DNA of 64,000 nt, from NCBI GenBank assembly GCA_937871435.1, contig CALMQM010000040.1:27112-91111 (forward strand). The letters are read 5' to 3'. The position numbers and the translations under genes were made by a program. This DNA comes from an uncultured Bacteroidota bacterium. GTDB lineage: Bacteria > Bacteroidota > Bacteroidia > AKYH767-A > 2013-40CM-41-45. Shown here one piece after another: positions 43,226 to 51,212 of the stretch. How positions within the stretch are numbered: position 1 is the stretch's first letter; every line of letters starts with the position of its first letter. Below the pieces are notes generated by a model. That model saw only the letters and a list, made by a program, of their open reading frames with translations, searched no databases and was not told the origin of the DNA.

Positions 43226-44878
43226 ATGAAGCAATTGATTGAATGTGTTCCTAATTTCAGTGAAGGAAGGGATATGAATATTATCCGTCAAATCACGGAT
43301 CAGATTGAAAGCGTCGAAGGAGTTCGTTTGCTGAATGTAGATCCCGGAAAGGCAACCAACCGGACTGTTGTAACATTCGTTGGTGAACCTGCTCCGGTCA
43401 TTGAAGCTGCATTCAGGGCTATTCGCAAAGCGGCAGAATTGATCGACATGCGCAAGCATAAGGGCGAACATCCGCGTATGGGTGCCACCGATGTTTGTCC
43501 GCTCATACCTGTCAGCGGAATCACTATGGAAGAAACAATTCCATATGCCGTGAAACTGGCGGAACGCGTTGGAAAAGAATTAAACATTCCTGCATATTTA
43601 TATGAATCCGCTCAGAGCAATCCATCCCGAAAAAATCTCTCCATCATTCGCGCAGGCGAATACGAAGGTTTTTTTAAGAAGATAAAGTTACCTGAATGGA
43701 AACCTGATTTTGGTCCGGATGAGTTCCCCGCAGGAAGCGGAGCTACAGTGATCGGAGCAAGAGATTTTCTTGTCGCTTACAATGCAAATCTGAACACAAC
43801 TTCTGTTCGAAGGGCAAATTCAGTTGCATTTGATGTGAGAGAGAATGGAAGAAAAATCAAAAATGAAAAAGGAGAAGAAATTGTTCAGCCCGGAGCTTGC
43901 AAAGCAGTCAAAGCGATTGGCTGGTACATCGAAGAATACGGAATTGCTCAGGTGAGTATGAACCTGACGAACATTTCTATCACTCCTGTACACATTGCTT
44001 TTGATGAATGTGTGAAGAGTGCATACAATCGGGGAATGCGTGTAACAGGATCGGAACTTGTCGGATTGATTCCATTGAAAGCTATGCTGGATGCAGGTGC
44101 TTACTTCCTGAAAAAACAGCAAAGAAGTACAGGTGTTTCAGAACAGGAACTGATCAAAATTGCGGTAAAATCCATGGGACTGGATGAATTGACACCATTC
44201 AAACCGGAAGAAAGAATCATAGAATATATGTTGAAAGATCCTCAGCAGGAAAAGCTGGTGAGAATGAATCTGATTGAATTTGCCAATGAAACAGCCTCCG
44301 AATCCCCTGCGCCCGGAGGTGGTTCAATTTCGGCTTATGTTGCTGCACTTGGAGTTTCTCTTGGTACCATGGTGGCAAATTTGAGTTCTCATAAAAAAGG
44401 ATGGGATGAGCGATGGGAAGAGTTTTCACGCTGGGCTGAAAAAGGTCAGACAATCAAATCTTCATTGATAAAACTGGTAGATGAAGACACCATGGCATTT
44501 ACCCAAATCATGAATGCATTCGGTCTCCCAAAGGGCAGCGATGAGGAGAAAAAGATTCGCGCTGAAGCTATTGAATCAGCAACCCGTTATGCGATTGAAG
44601 TACCATTCAAAGTGATGGAAGAGGCTTTCTCTTCAATGGAACTGATCCGTGAAATGGCAAAAGAAGGAAATCCGAATTCCGTCACCGATGCAGCTGTAGG
44701 AGCTTTATGTGTACGAAGTGCCGTATTGGGTGCTTACCTGAATGTACGCATCAACTCCGGTGGATTGAAAGACAAGGCTTTTGTTGAAAAAGTAATAAAA
44801 GACGGACAGGCTATTGTTGATAAGACTTTAGCGGCTGAAAAAGATATACTGCAGATTGTTGAAACAAAAATGAAGTGA
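43226..44878 (+). CDS. ftcD: Bifunctional glutamate formimidoyltransferase/formimidotetrahydrofolate cyclodeaminase
   Basis: 550 residues joining two enzymes. The N-terminal part (about 1-330) is the glutamate formimidoyltransferase: ECVPNFSEGRD, HKGEHPRMGATDVCP, and VSMNLTNISITP. The C-terminal part (about 345-550) is the cyclodeaminase: ANETASESPAPGGGSISAYVAALG and KEGNPNSVTDAAVGAL. It transfers the formimino group from formiminoglutamate to tetrahydrofolate and then releases ammonia, feeding one-carbon metabolism. The order, after hutI, makes it the final histidine-degradation gene; a terminator follows. Confidence 0.94.
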   Translation: MKQLIECVPNFSEGRDMNIIRQITDQIESVEGVRLLNVDPGKATNRTVVTFVGEPAPVIEAAFRAIRKAAELIDMRKHKGEHPRMGATDVCPLIPVSGITMEETIPYAVKLAERVGKELNIPAYLYESAQSNPSRKNLSIIRAGEYEGFFKKIKLPEWKPDFGPDEFPAGSGATVIGARDFLVAYNANLNTTSVRRANSVAFDVRENGRKIKNEKGEEIVQPGACKAVKAIGWYIEEYGIAQVSMNLTNISITPVHIAFDECVKSAYNRGMRVTGSELVGLIPLKAMLDAGAYFLKKQQRSTGVSEQELIKIAVKSMGLDELTPFKPEERIIEYMLKDPQQEKLVRMNLIEFANETASESPAPGGGSISAYVAALGVSLGTMVANLSSHKKGWDERWEEFSRWAEKGQTIKSSLIKLVDEDTMAFTQIMNAFGLPKGSDEEKKIRAEAIESATRYAIEVPFKVMEEAFSSMELIREMAKEGNPNSVTDAAVGALCVRSAVLGAYLNVRINSGGLKDKAFVEKVIKDGQAIVDKTLAAEKDILQIVETKMK

Positions 44879-44882
44879 GCTG

Positions 44883-44909
44883 AAAAGTCAAACATTTATT
44901 GACTTTTTT
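44883..44909 (+). terminator. Terminator after ftcD
   Basis: AAAAGTCAA pairs with TTGACTTTT around a 7-nt loop and is followed by more T residues. It begins 5 bp after the ftcD stop. Confidence 0.8.
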
Positions 44910-44958
44910 CGTATTCTAATGTATATTAAGGATAACCCGGAGGAGACTGATCAATTCA

Positions 44959-47322
44959 TTGCCGGGATTATCTGAATGGAGCATGTGGACGAAAAGAGCT
45001 TTCACCAGATTATTTTTTTCCTTTCCTGTACAACTTGTGGTTGTTCTGCTGAAGAAAAATCACATCCTGCTTTTGTATTGGATTATCCTCTTTGGATGGA
45101 TCACTAACTCCACTTCCAAAACTTTTGGTATCCCTTTCTTATTCCTCGATCCGGAATACATGGGGACTGTCGGGTTCACCTCCTTCTTTATCATGGGATT
45201 TGCTACAGGGGCATTTATCATGGTGTACAACATATCCAGCTACATTGTCAATGGATTTCGTTTTCCATTTATCGCCACCCTTGCCCGACCCTTTCTGAAG
45301 TATACAATCAACAATTTCATTGTCCCTTCCCTTTTTGTTCTGACCTACCTGGGAAATATTTTCTATTTCCAGCAAAGCAATGAATACCAAAGTATCTGGA
45401 CAGTGATCGTGCATCTGCTGGGATTCGCTACAGGATTGGTAATTATCATCATGGTCACGCTGACCTATTTTTTCCATTCCAACAAGGACATAGTACATAT
45501 GTTTGGGGTGGAAACCTCTGATGCGGATCCCAATGCTCCGGTAGCGGAACATTTATTGGAAATGAAAGAATTTCGTCCAAAGCGAAAACTCTTCAGTGCA
45601 AGAAAAAGAAACTACGATAAAGTCTGGCGGGTAGATACCTATCTCAGCACTTTCACGAAAGTAAAACTGGTAAGAAGAACCGGACATTATACCCGGGAAA
45701 TGGTAGAGTCTGTATTTCGACAAAACCATCTCAATGCCGCCATTGTCGAAATTATCGTGTTTGCATTGTTCATACTGATGGGCTTGTTCAAGGATTATGC
45801 ATTCTTCCAGATTCCTGCAGGAGCAAGTGTGTTGCTCATCTTTTCAATGTTCATCATGCTGAGCAGCGCGTTCCGTTTTTGGCTCAAAGCTTGGGCAGGA
45901 TCTGTCTTCATTCTGCTCATTATTGTCATCAATGCTTTGTCCCGATTGGGAATCTTCTATCCCGACAACAAAGCATATGGCATGGAATACACTGTTCCTC
46001 CAGCTACTTACAGCATCGACAGATTCAATTCACTCGATGATGCCATCACTGTTCAATCGGATTACGACAGTACAATTAAAATTCTGGAACGATGGAAAGA
46101 TAAATTCATCACGCAGAAAGAAAAACCAAAGATGATTTTCATCAACTGTTCAGGAGGAGGTTTACGTGCTTCTATCTGGGCATTCAGAATCATGCAGGTG
46201 TCAGACAGTCTGACGAATAATGAATTCACAAAATCCACACAACTCATCACCGGCGCTTCCGGAGGAATGATAGGTGCTGCTTATTACAGGGAGCTTGCTT
46301 TACAACAACGGCTTGGATTACTGAAGCAATTCAACAGTAAAAAGAGTATTACAAACATTGGAAAAGATCTGCTGAATCCGGTCGCATACAGCGTAACAGT
46401 AAGCGATTTGTTCTTCAACATCCAGAAATTTCAGGATGGGAATACAAAATTCTCAAAAGACCGGGCATACTCTTTTGAAAAACAACTGAACGAAAATACA
46501 GGAGCTATTCTTGCGAAACGGCTTAGTGCTTACAGGCAACCTGAAGCGAGCGCGTTAGTTCCAATGATGGTCTTCTCTCCTACCATCGTCAATGATGGAA
46601 GGAGATTGATGATATCTCCACAACCCATCAGTTATCTCGTAAGTCATGCTAAAGATTCTTCCTTCCAGTTTGAACCCACAATAGATGAAATTGAATTCCG
46701 GCAGTTGTTCAGAGAACAAAATGCAGATAACATCAAATTCACTTCAGTACTCAGAATGAATGCCACTTTCCCCTACATACTTCCAGCAGTCAGCCTGCCC
46801 AGCCGTCCGCAAATACAAGTGATGGATGCCGGGATTCGCGACAATACAGGATTAAAAACCTCCCTGAAATTTTTATATGTATTCAGAAAATGGATTGAAG
46901 AAAATACAAGTGGAGTAATTTTCGTTGACGTTCGCGATTCCCATAAAGCACGTCCGATAGAAGAAAAACCAAGGATGACTTTCCTTGAAAATATCATTAC
47001 TCCTTTGGGGAATATTTATGGAAACCTGCTCACTATTCAGGATTACAATCAGGATGAAGCTTATGAATATGCAAAATCCTGGTTTCATGCTCCATTTGAC
47101 TTTGTCATTTTTGAATTGCCGACAAAGGAACAGGACATTTCGCTTTCATGGCATTTGACTACAAGAGAAAAAAGACTTGTCGCGAATTCCGTAAATCTTC
47201 CTGCGAATGTTGATGCAATGAATAAACTTCTTCAATTGTTGTCACGAGAGAATCGCAAGCAGGATGTTCCTGTTTTCGTTGAACAATCTGCAATCAATGA
47301 CTCCATTCAGGAGGTTCAATAA
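44959..47322 (+). CDS. Membrane-anchored patatin-like phospholipase
   Basis: 787 residues from TTG 44959 (GGAGGAG lies 13 nt upstream); ATG 44983 is the alternative. The first about 345 residues hold roughly seven hydrophobic segments (for example around WIILFGWITNS, FFIMGFATGAFIMV and LFILMGLFKDYAFF). The rest is a patatin lipase fold: CSGGGLRASIW as oxyanion hole, GASGGMIGAAYY with the nucleophile Ser, and VMDAGIRDNTG with the catalytic Asp. It would hydrolyse membrane phospholipids or acyl esters from the membrane; substrate unknown. Its stop overlaps the stop of the convergent E1 gene by 7 bp. Confidence 0.85.
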   Translation: MPGLSEWSMWTKRAFTRLFFSFPVQLVVVLLKKNHILLLYWIILFGWITNSTSKTFGIPFLFLDPEYMGTVGFTSFFIMGFATGAFIMVYNISSYIVNGFRFPFIATLARPFLKYTINNFIVPSLFVLTYLGNIFYFQQSNEYQSIWTVIVHLLGFATGLVIIIMVTLTYFFHSNKDIVHMFGVETSDADPNAPVAEHLLEMKEFRPKRKLFSARKRNYDKVWRVDTYLSTFTKVKLVRRTGHYTREMVESVFRQNHLNAAIVEIIVFALFILMGLFKDYAFFQIPAGASVLLIFSMFIMLSSAFRFWLKAWAGSVFILLIIVINALSRLGIFYPDNKAYGMEYTVPPATYSIDRFNSLDDAITVQSDYDSTIKILERWKDKFITQKEKPKMIFINCSGGGLRASIWAFRIMQVSDSLTNNEFTKSTQLITGASGGMIGAAYYRELALQQRLGLLKQFNSKKSITNIGKDLLNPVAYSVTVSDLFFNIQKFQDGNTKFSKDRAYSFEKQLNENTGAILAKRLSAYRQPEASALVPMMVFSPTIVNDGRRLMISPQPISYLVSHAKDSSFQFEPTIDEIEFRQLFREQNADNIKFTSVLRMNATFPYILPAVSLPSRPQIQVMDAGIRDNTGLKTSLKFLYVFRKWIEENTSGVIFVDVRDSHKARPIEEKPRMTFLENIITPLGNIYGNLLTIQDYNQDEAYEYAKSWFHAPFDFVIFELPTKEQDISLSWHLTTREKRLVANSVNLPANVDAMNKLLQLLSRENRKQDVPVFVEQSAINDSIQEVQ

Positions 47323-49298
47323 GCAAGGAGTTTTTTCACCTGTTGAGCAAATCGTTTCTTCGGTAAAAAATTCCATTCTAATTCCAGATTCATTGGTACA
47401 GGTGTATCCAGACTGGCGGAACGCATTAACGGTGCATCAAGGAACTCAAAAGCCTGCTCGGCAATCTCGGCAGCTATTTCTCCTCCAATTCCCCCGGTCA
47501 GCGTATCTTCATGCAGCACAATTGCGCGTCCGGTTTTCCGGACTGATTCAAGCACCGTCGCTTTGTCCCATGGTAACAAGGTTCTCAGATCAATCAGGTC
47601 AGCGGAAATTTCGGGATTTTCATTCAGATATTCCATTGCCCAATGCACACCTAAACCATAGGTAATGATTGACAATTGCTCACCCTTACGAATGAGTTTT
47701 GCCTTCCCGATTTCTGTTGTATAATAATCGTCCGGTACTTCTTCTGTGATACTTCGGTACAAAGCTTTATGTTCAAAAAACATTACCGGATTCGGGTCTT
47801 CGATGGCAGAAAGAATCAGGCCTTTGGCATCAGACGGGAAAGCGGGATAGACCACTTTTAATCCGGGTGTATGAACAAACCATGCTTCGTTCGACTGCGA
47901 ATGAAACGGTCCTGCATTTACAGCGGCACCGGTGGGCATTCTTACAACAACGTCCACGTTCTGCCCCCAACGATAATGAGTCTTAGCCAGGTTGTTCACA
48001 ATCTGGTTGAAGGCACAAGTCACAAAATCTGCAAACTGCATTTCAACGATTGCTTTCATTCCGGCAATAGCCAGTCCCTGAGCGGCACCAACAATTGCAG
48101 ACTCACAAATCGGTGTATTTCTGATCCTTTCTTTTCCGAATTCTTCCACAAAGCCTTGAGTAGCCTTAAACACTCCTCCATATTCGGCTATGTCCTGGCC
48201 CATGATAACCAGGTTTTCGTGCTTTCGGAAGGCAAGTCGCATCCCATCGGAAATGGCATCGAGGTAACGCTTTTCAGTTTTAGCATCGGATTGCGGTAAA
48301 ACAACCGGGTGAACCTTGTTGTCATACATATCCTGAAGTTCCAGTCCAGTAACAGGATGTGGATTTTCTTCAGCAAAAGTAATCTCAAGATTTTTCTCAA
48401 TCTCTGTCTTTATTTCTTTGCGATACAATGCAATAAACCCTTCGTCAATAACTTTTTCTTTAAGTAAATAATTCTCAAAATTATTGACAGGATCTTTCTG
48501 TCCCCATAAGTCAAATAGCTCCTGAGGGACATATTTTGTACCGGATGCTTCTTCATGTCCACGCATTCTGAATGTAAGACATTCCAATAAAACCGGTCTG
48601 GGGTTTTCTCTGATGGATTCAGCAAGCTTTTTAATAGTCTGATAGGTCTCCAGGATGTTATTCCCGTCTACCTGGACTGCTTCCATTCCATAACCAATTC
48701 CTTTATCGATGAATTGCTTCATTCGAAACTGTTCATTGGAAGGAGTGGATAAGCCATACCCGTTATTTTCGATAATAAATATTACGGGTAATTGCCAAAC
48801 GGCGGCGACATTCAAACTTTCATGGAAATCTCCTTCACTGGTTCCACCATCACCGGAGAAAACTGCCGTGACGAGCTTATTTTTCTTTAACAAATTGGCC
48901 AGTGCAATGCCATCCGCGACCCCCAACTGAGGTCCGAGATGCGAGATCATTCCAATGATTTTATATTCCTGAGTACCGAAATGGAAGGACCTGTCTCTGC
49001 CTTTGGTAAAACCTCCGGGCTTCCCTTGCCATTGAGAAAAGAGTCGGTGTAATGGAATTCTCCTGGTCGTAAAAACACCAAGATTTCTATGCATTGGAAG
49101 GATATACTCCTCCGACCTGAGGGCAAGTCCGCATCCCACTGCGATGGCTTCCTGACCGATTCCGCTGAACCATTTCGCGATTTTACCCTGACGAAGAAGA
49201 ACCAGCATCTTTTCTTCTATCAGGCGGGGTTTCAATAATTCCTTGTAAATATGGATCAGTTCATCATTGCTGAGGTGTTCCCGGTCGTAGTGCATCAT
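47316..49298 (-). CDS. 2-oxoacid dehydrogenase E1, fused alpha and beta subunits
   Basis: Thiamin-diphosphate-dependent E1 of about 660 residues from ATG 49298 (49295 equally possible; the TTG at 49319 only lengthens it). The alpha half (about 1-320) has KWFSGIGQEAIAVG, RDRSFHFG and the ThDP-binding GDGGTSEGDFHESLN through IENNGYG. The beta half (about 330-660) has GQDIAEYGGVFKATQG, ESAIVGAAQGLAIAG, FADFV and the C-terminal LIDLRTLLPWD. Such fused E1 is common in Bacteroidota for branched-chain or pyruvate-type substrates. The E2 at 10.5 kb is the likely partner. It is divergent from the FeoB-associated gene. Confidence 0.93.
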   Translation of the reverse strand: MMHYDREHLSNDELIHIYKELLKPRLIEEKMLVLLRQGKIAKWFSGIGQEAIAVGCGLALRSEEYILPMHRNLGVFTTRRIPLHRLFSQWQGKPGGFTKGRDRSFHFGTQEYKIIGMISHLGPQLGVADGIALANLLKKNKLVTAVFSGDGGTSEGDFHESLNVAAVWQLPVIFIIENNGYGLSTPSNEQFRMKQFIDKGIGYGMEAVQVDGNNILETYQTIKKLAESIRENPRPVLLECLTFRMRGHEEASGTKYVPQELFDLWGQKDPVNNFENYLLKEKVIDEGFIALYRKEIKTEIEKNLEITFAEENPHPVTGLELQDMYDNKVHPVVLPQSDAKTEKRYLDAISDGMRLAFRKHENLVIMGQDIAEYGGVFKATQGFVEEFGKERIRNTPICESAIVGAAQGLAIAGMKAIVEMQFADFVTCAFNQIVNNLAKTHYRWGQNVDVVVRMPTGAAVNAGPFHSQSNEAWFVHTPGLKVVYPAFPSDAKGLILSAIEDPNPVMFFEHKALYRSITEEVPDDYYTTEIGKAKLIRKGEQLSIITYGLGVHWAMEYLNENPEISADLIDLRTLLPWDKATVLESVRKTGRAIVLHEDTLTGGIGGEIAAEIAEQAFEFLDAPLMRSASLDTPVPMNLELEWNFLPKKRFAQQVKKLLAY

Positions 49299-49364
49299 AG
49301 AGAATGGAATGGTCGACAAAATTATTCAAAAACGATGAGTATCTTTGTCTTAAATTCTGCGAAT

Positions 49365-49523
49365 ATGGACATTCAGTTGTTAGTTGTCCTGGCTCTTTTT
49401 GTTGCCGCCCTTTTTCTTTTGGGACGCAGATTTTACCGTCAATTTTCGGGTAAAAAACAAGCAGGTTGCGAAAAGTGCCTGGATGATCATGCACCCGGGC
49501 AAATAAAAAATTCAGAGCAATAA
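49365..49523 (+). CDS. FeoB-associated Cys-rich small membrane protein
   Basis: 52 residues from ATG 49365. One N-terminal membrane helix (MDIQLLVVLALFVAALFLL) is followed by a basic turn and GCEKCLDDHA with two cysteines, the pattern of FeoB-associated Cys-rich proteins. In ferrous-iron systems these small proteins sit beside feoB, but neither feoA nor feoB is in this window. Longer frames start at 49251 and 49335, but they lack the family-like N-terminus. It is divergent from the E1 gene and ends before a shared terminator. Confidence 0.7.
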   Translation: MDIQLLVVLALFVAALFLLGRRFYRQFSGKKQAGCEKCLDDHAPGQIKNSEQ

Positions 49524-49529
49524 AATAAA

Positions 49530-49556
49530 AAAGGAGCTCCCGTCGGGAACTCCTTT
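49530..49556. terminator. Bidirectional terminator between the FeoB-associated gene and a small lipoprotein gene
   Basis: AAAGGAG-C-TCCCG pairs with CGGGA-A-CTCCTTT, 12 pairs with one internal C-A mismatch. It sits between convergent genes with A/T-rich tails on both sides. Confidence 0.8.
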
Positions 49557-49581
49557 AAAGATGGGTTCAGTATAAGAAGAA

Positions 49582-49803
49582 TTACTTCTTAGTAGAATCT
49601 ACAACAGCTGCTGCGCTATCAACAACAGTGTTCATAGAATCTTGCATTGAAGCTTGCTCAGCAGCAGCTTTAGCAGCTTGCTCAGCAGTTGCAATTGAAT
49701 CTTGAACAGCTTTTTCAGCTGCAGCTTTTTCTTCAGCGCTTGGGCCGCAAGCAACAACTGCAAACATACCAGCAACTAACAGGGTAGAGAGAACTTTTTT
49801 CAT
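49582..49803 (-). CDS. Small Ala/Glu-rich lipoprotein, paralogue 1
   Basis: 73 residues. The signal peptide ends in a lipobox (VVACG), followed by CGPSAEEKAAAEKAVQDS, a helix-forming Ala/Glu/Ser/Asp-rich sequence with DS steps, and a lysine tail. The function is unknown. Its mature N-terminus is nearly the same as that of the next gene (49968-50312), so the two arose by duplication. Its own promoter (49838-49867) is well matched. Confidence 0.82.
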   Translation of the reverse strand: MKKVLSTLLVAGMFAVVACGPSAEEKAAAEKAVQDSIATAEQAAKAAAEQASMQDSMNTVVDSAAAVVDSTKK

Positions 49804-49837
49804 TTTGTTTTTTAGGGTTTGTTGAATTTAATGGGCG

Positions 49838-49867
49838 CAAAAGTAGGTCTTTTTTATTAATAACCAA
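49838..49867 (-). promoter_or_regulatory. Promoter of the small lipoprotein 1 gene
   Basis: On the minus strand, TTG (49865-49867), a 19-nt spacer and TACTTTTG (49838-49845) match the Bacteroidota TTTG/TAnnTTTG promoter. It lies 35 bp before the ATG at 49803. Confidence 0.68.
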
Positions 49868-49930
49868 GCCGTCTGTTAAAAATAATTAACAGAATAAAGT
49901 TAAAAACTCAGAGGGGAAAAGCAGAAAAAT

Positions 49931-49958
49931 AAAAAGGGGGCAAAAAAGCCCCCTTTTT
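49931..49958 (-). terminator. Terminator of small lipoprotein 2 gene
   Basis: A perfect 11-bp stem, AAAAAGGGGGC and GCCCCCTTTTT, around a six-base A loop, 10 bp past the stop of the gene at 49968. Confidence 0.85.
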
Positions 49959-49967
49959 ATGAAATTA

Positions 49968-50312
49968 TTATTTCGCACCAGGCTTTTTCATGCCAACTTT
50001 TGGAGCACCTTCAGCAGCTTTAACTTCTGCTTTCGGCTTAGCCTTTGGTTTTGGCTTATTTGCAGCCTTTTTAGCAGCTGCGTCGATAGAATCCTGTGTT
50101 GCTTTTTGCATTGCAGCGTTCATGGAATCCTGGTGTGCCTGTTCAGCGGCCGCTTGTACGGCAGCCATTGAATCAGCCGTCATTTTTTCCATAGCAGCAG
50201 TGATAGAATCCTGGGTTGCTTTTTCAGCAGCAGCTTTTTCTTCTGCACTTGGACCACAAGAGATCAAAGCGATCATGCCTGCAGCAAGAAGAAGAGAGAA
50301 TACTTTTTTCAT
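49968..50312 (-). CDS. Small Ala/Glu-rich lipoprotein, paralogue 2
   Basis: 114 residues from ATG 50312 (a frame from 50381 would add a polar leader). It has a lipobox (LISCG), then CGPSAEEKAAAEKATQDS, matching paralogue 1, followed by repeated (T/H)QDS(I/M) steps at roughly constant spacing, suggesting one long amphipathic helix, and a Lys/Pro-rich tail (NKPKPKAKPKAEVK). The basic tail might contact peptidoglycan or nucleic acid (inference). The function is unknown. The gene has its own terminator and repeated promoter-like sequence upstream. Confidence 0.82.
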   Translation of the reverse strand: MKKVFSLLLAAGMIALISCGPSAEEKAAAEKATQDSITAAMEKMTADSMAAVQAAAEQAHQDSMNAAMQKATQDSIDAAAKKAANKPKPKAKPKAEVKAAEGAPKVGMKKPGAK

Positions 50313-50340
50313 TTGTTTAAATGGTTTTTGTGGATAAGAC

Positions 50341-50404
50341 TTTGCAAAACTATTACTTTTTTCGAGATGTAAATGTTGCAATTTTATTTACTTTTGCAAA
50401 ACTA
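50341..50404. repeat. Twelve-base direct repeat with outward promoter elements
   Basis: TTTGCAAAACTA occurs at 50341-50352 and again at 50393-50404. On the minus strand each copy holds TAGTTTTG, a TAnnTTTG -7 element aimed at small lipoprotein 2. For the right copy, a minus-strand TTG sits 21 nt further upstream (50426-50428). On the plus strand, TACTTTTG at 50389-50396 overlaps the right copy and points to the DUF5011 gene. Confidence 0.5.
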
Positions 50405-50436
50405 AATCGAATATTTAAACCAAAACAAGTTAACAA

Positions 50437-51135
50437 ATGAAAAAACAACTCTTCCGCATTTCTCTTGGACTTTTTGGCCTTGGCGTTATTTTACTTACAG
50501 GCTGTTCTAAAGATGAAGACACAACTGCTCCAAGCCTGACGCTGTCCGGTGATCAGACTATCACTGTTTCTCTCCCGGCTACTGCAGGTGGAAATTCCGC
50601 CTTTGCCGAACCAGGATATGCTGCAACTGACGATGAAGATGGAACAATCACTTCTTCTGTGACTGTGAGCGGTTCCGTTGACATGAACCGTAAAGGCTCT
50701 TATACGCTTACTTACACGGTTTCTGATAAAGCCGGAAACGTTGCAACTGTTAACCGTGTGGTAAATGTGGTTAATGATGCTGAAGTATTTGCAGGTGCTT
50801 ACAATAACTCCGTTGATACCTGTGTTGTTTCTCCTCCGAGCGCTTTCAGTGCTACAGTAACTACTTCTGATACTGTAAATAACCTGGTTAAAATTAACAA
50901 TTTCGGTGCCTTCGGTAGTACAGTAAACATCTGGGCTACAATTAACGGTACTACTACAGGTTCTTCCATTTCTCTTGCTACTCCGCAAGATCTTGGAACT
51001 ACTGCTCAATTAACTACAATCTTCTCCAGTGATTGCTTTGTTATCTCAGGTGCTAGTCCGACTTCATTCAAAATTAAATATACCTGGAATGATGGAGCTA
51101 ATGGCGATACATGCTGGAGCTTCTATGTTCGGTAA
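50437..51135 (+). CDS. Lipoprotein with DUF5011 Ig-like domain
   Basis: 232 residues. The signal peptide ends with a lipobox (LLTGCSKDED), then a DUF5011 Ig-like domain (about 28-115; PSLTLSGDQTITVSL, YAATDDEDGTITSSVTVSG, GSYTLTYTVSDKAGN) and a C-terminal beta-rich domain of about 115 residues without recognised homology. Probably an outer-membrane lipoprotein of binding or structural role. The gene has promoter-like TACTTTTG 41 bp upstream and a terminator downstream. Confidence 0.8.
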   Translation: MKKQLFRISLGLFGLGVILLTGCSKDEDTTAPSLTLSGDQTITVSLPATAGGNSAFAEPGYAATDDEDGTITSSVTVSGSVDMNRKGSYTLTYTVSDKAGNVATVNRVVNVVNDAEVFAGAYNNSVDTCVVSPPSAFSATVTTSDTVNNLVKINNFGAFGSTVNIWATINGTTTGSSISLATPQDLGTTAQLTTIFSSDCFVISGASPTSFKIKYTWNDGANGDTCWSFYVR

Positions 51136-51154
51136 GAGCTAATATATTTTTTTG

Positions 51155-51184
51155 AAAAGCTGCCTCAACAGGCAGCTTTTTTTA
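51155..51184 (+). terminator. Terminator after the DUF5011 lipoprotein gene
   Basis: A perfect 10-bp stem, AAAAGCTGCC and GGCAGCTTTT, with a six-base loop and further T residues; 20 bp after the stop. The next gene starts at 51213, so it probably has its own promoter or is read through. Confidence 0.85.
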
Positions 51185-51212
51185 TTTCTACTTACCTCGT
51201 ACATTAGCCATC

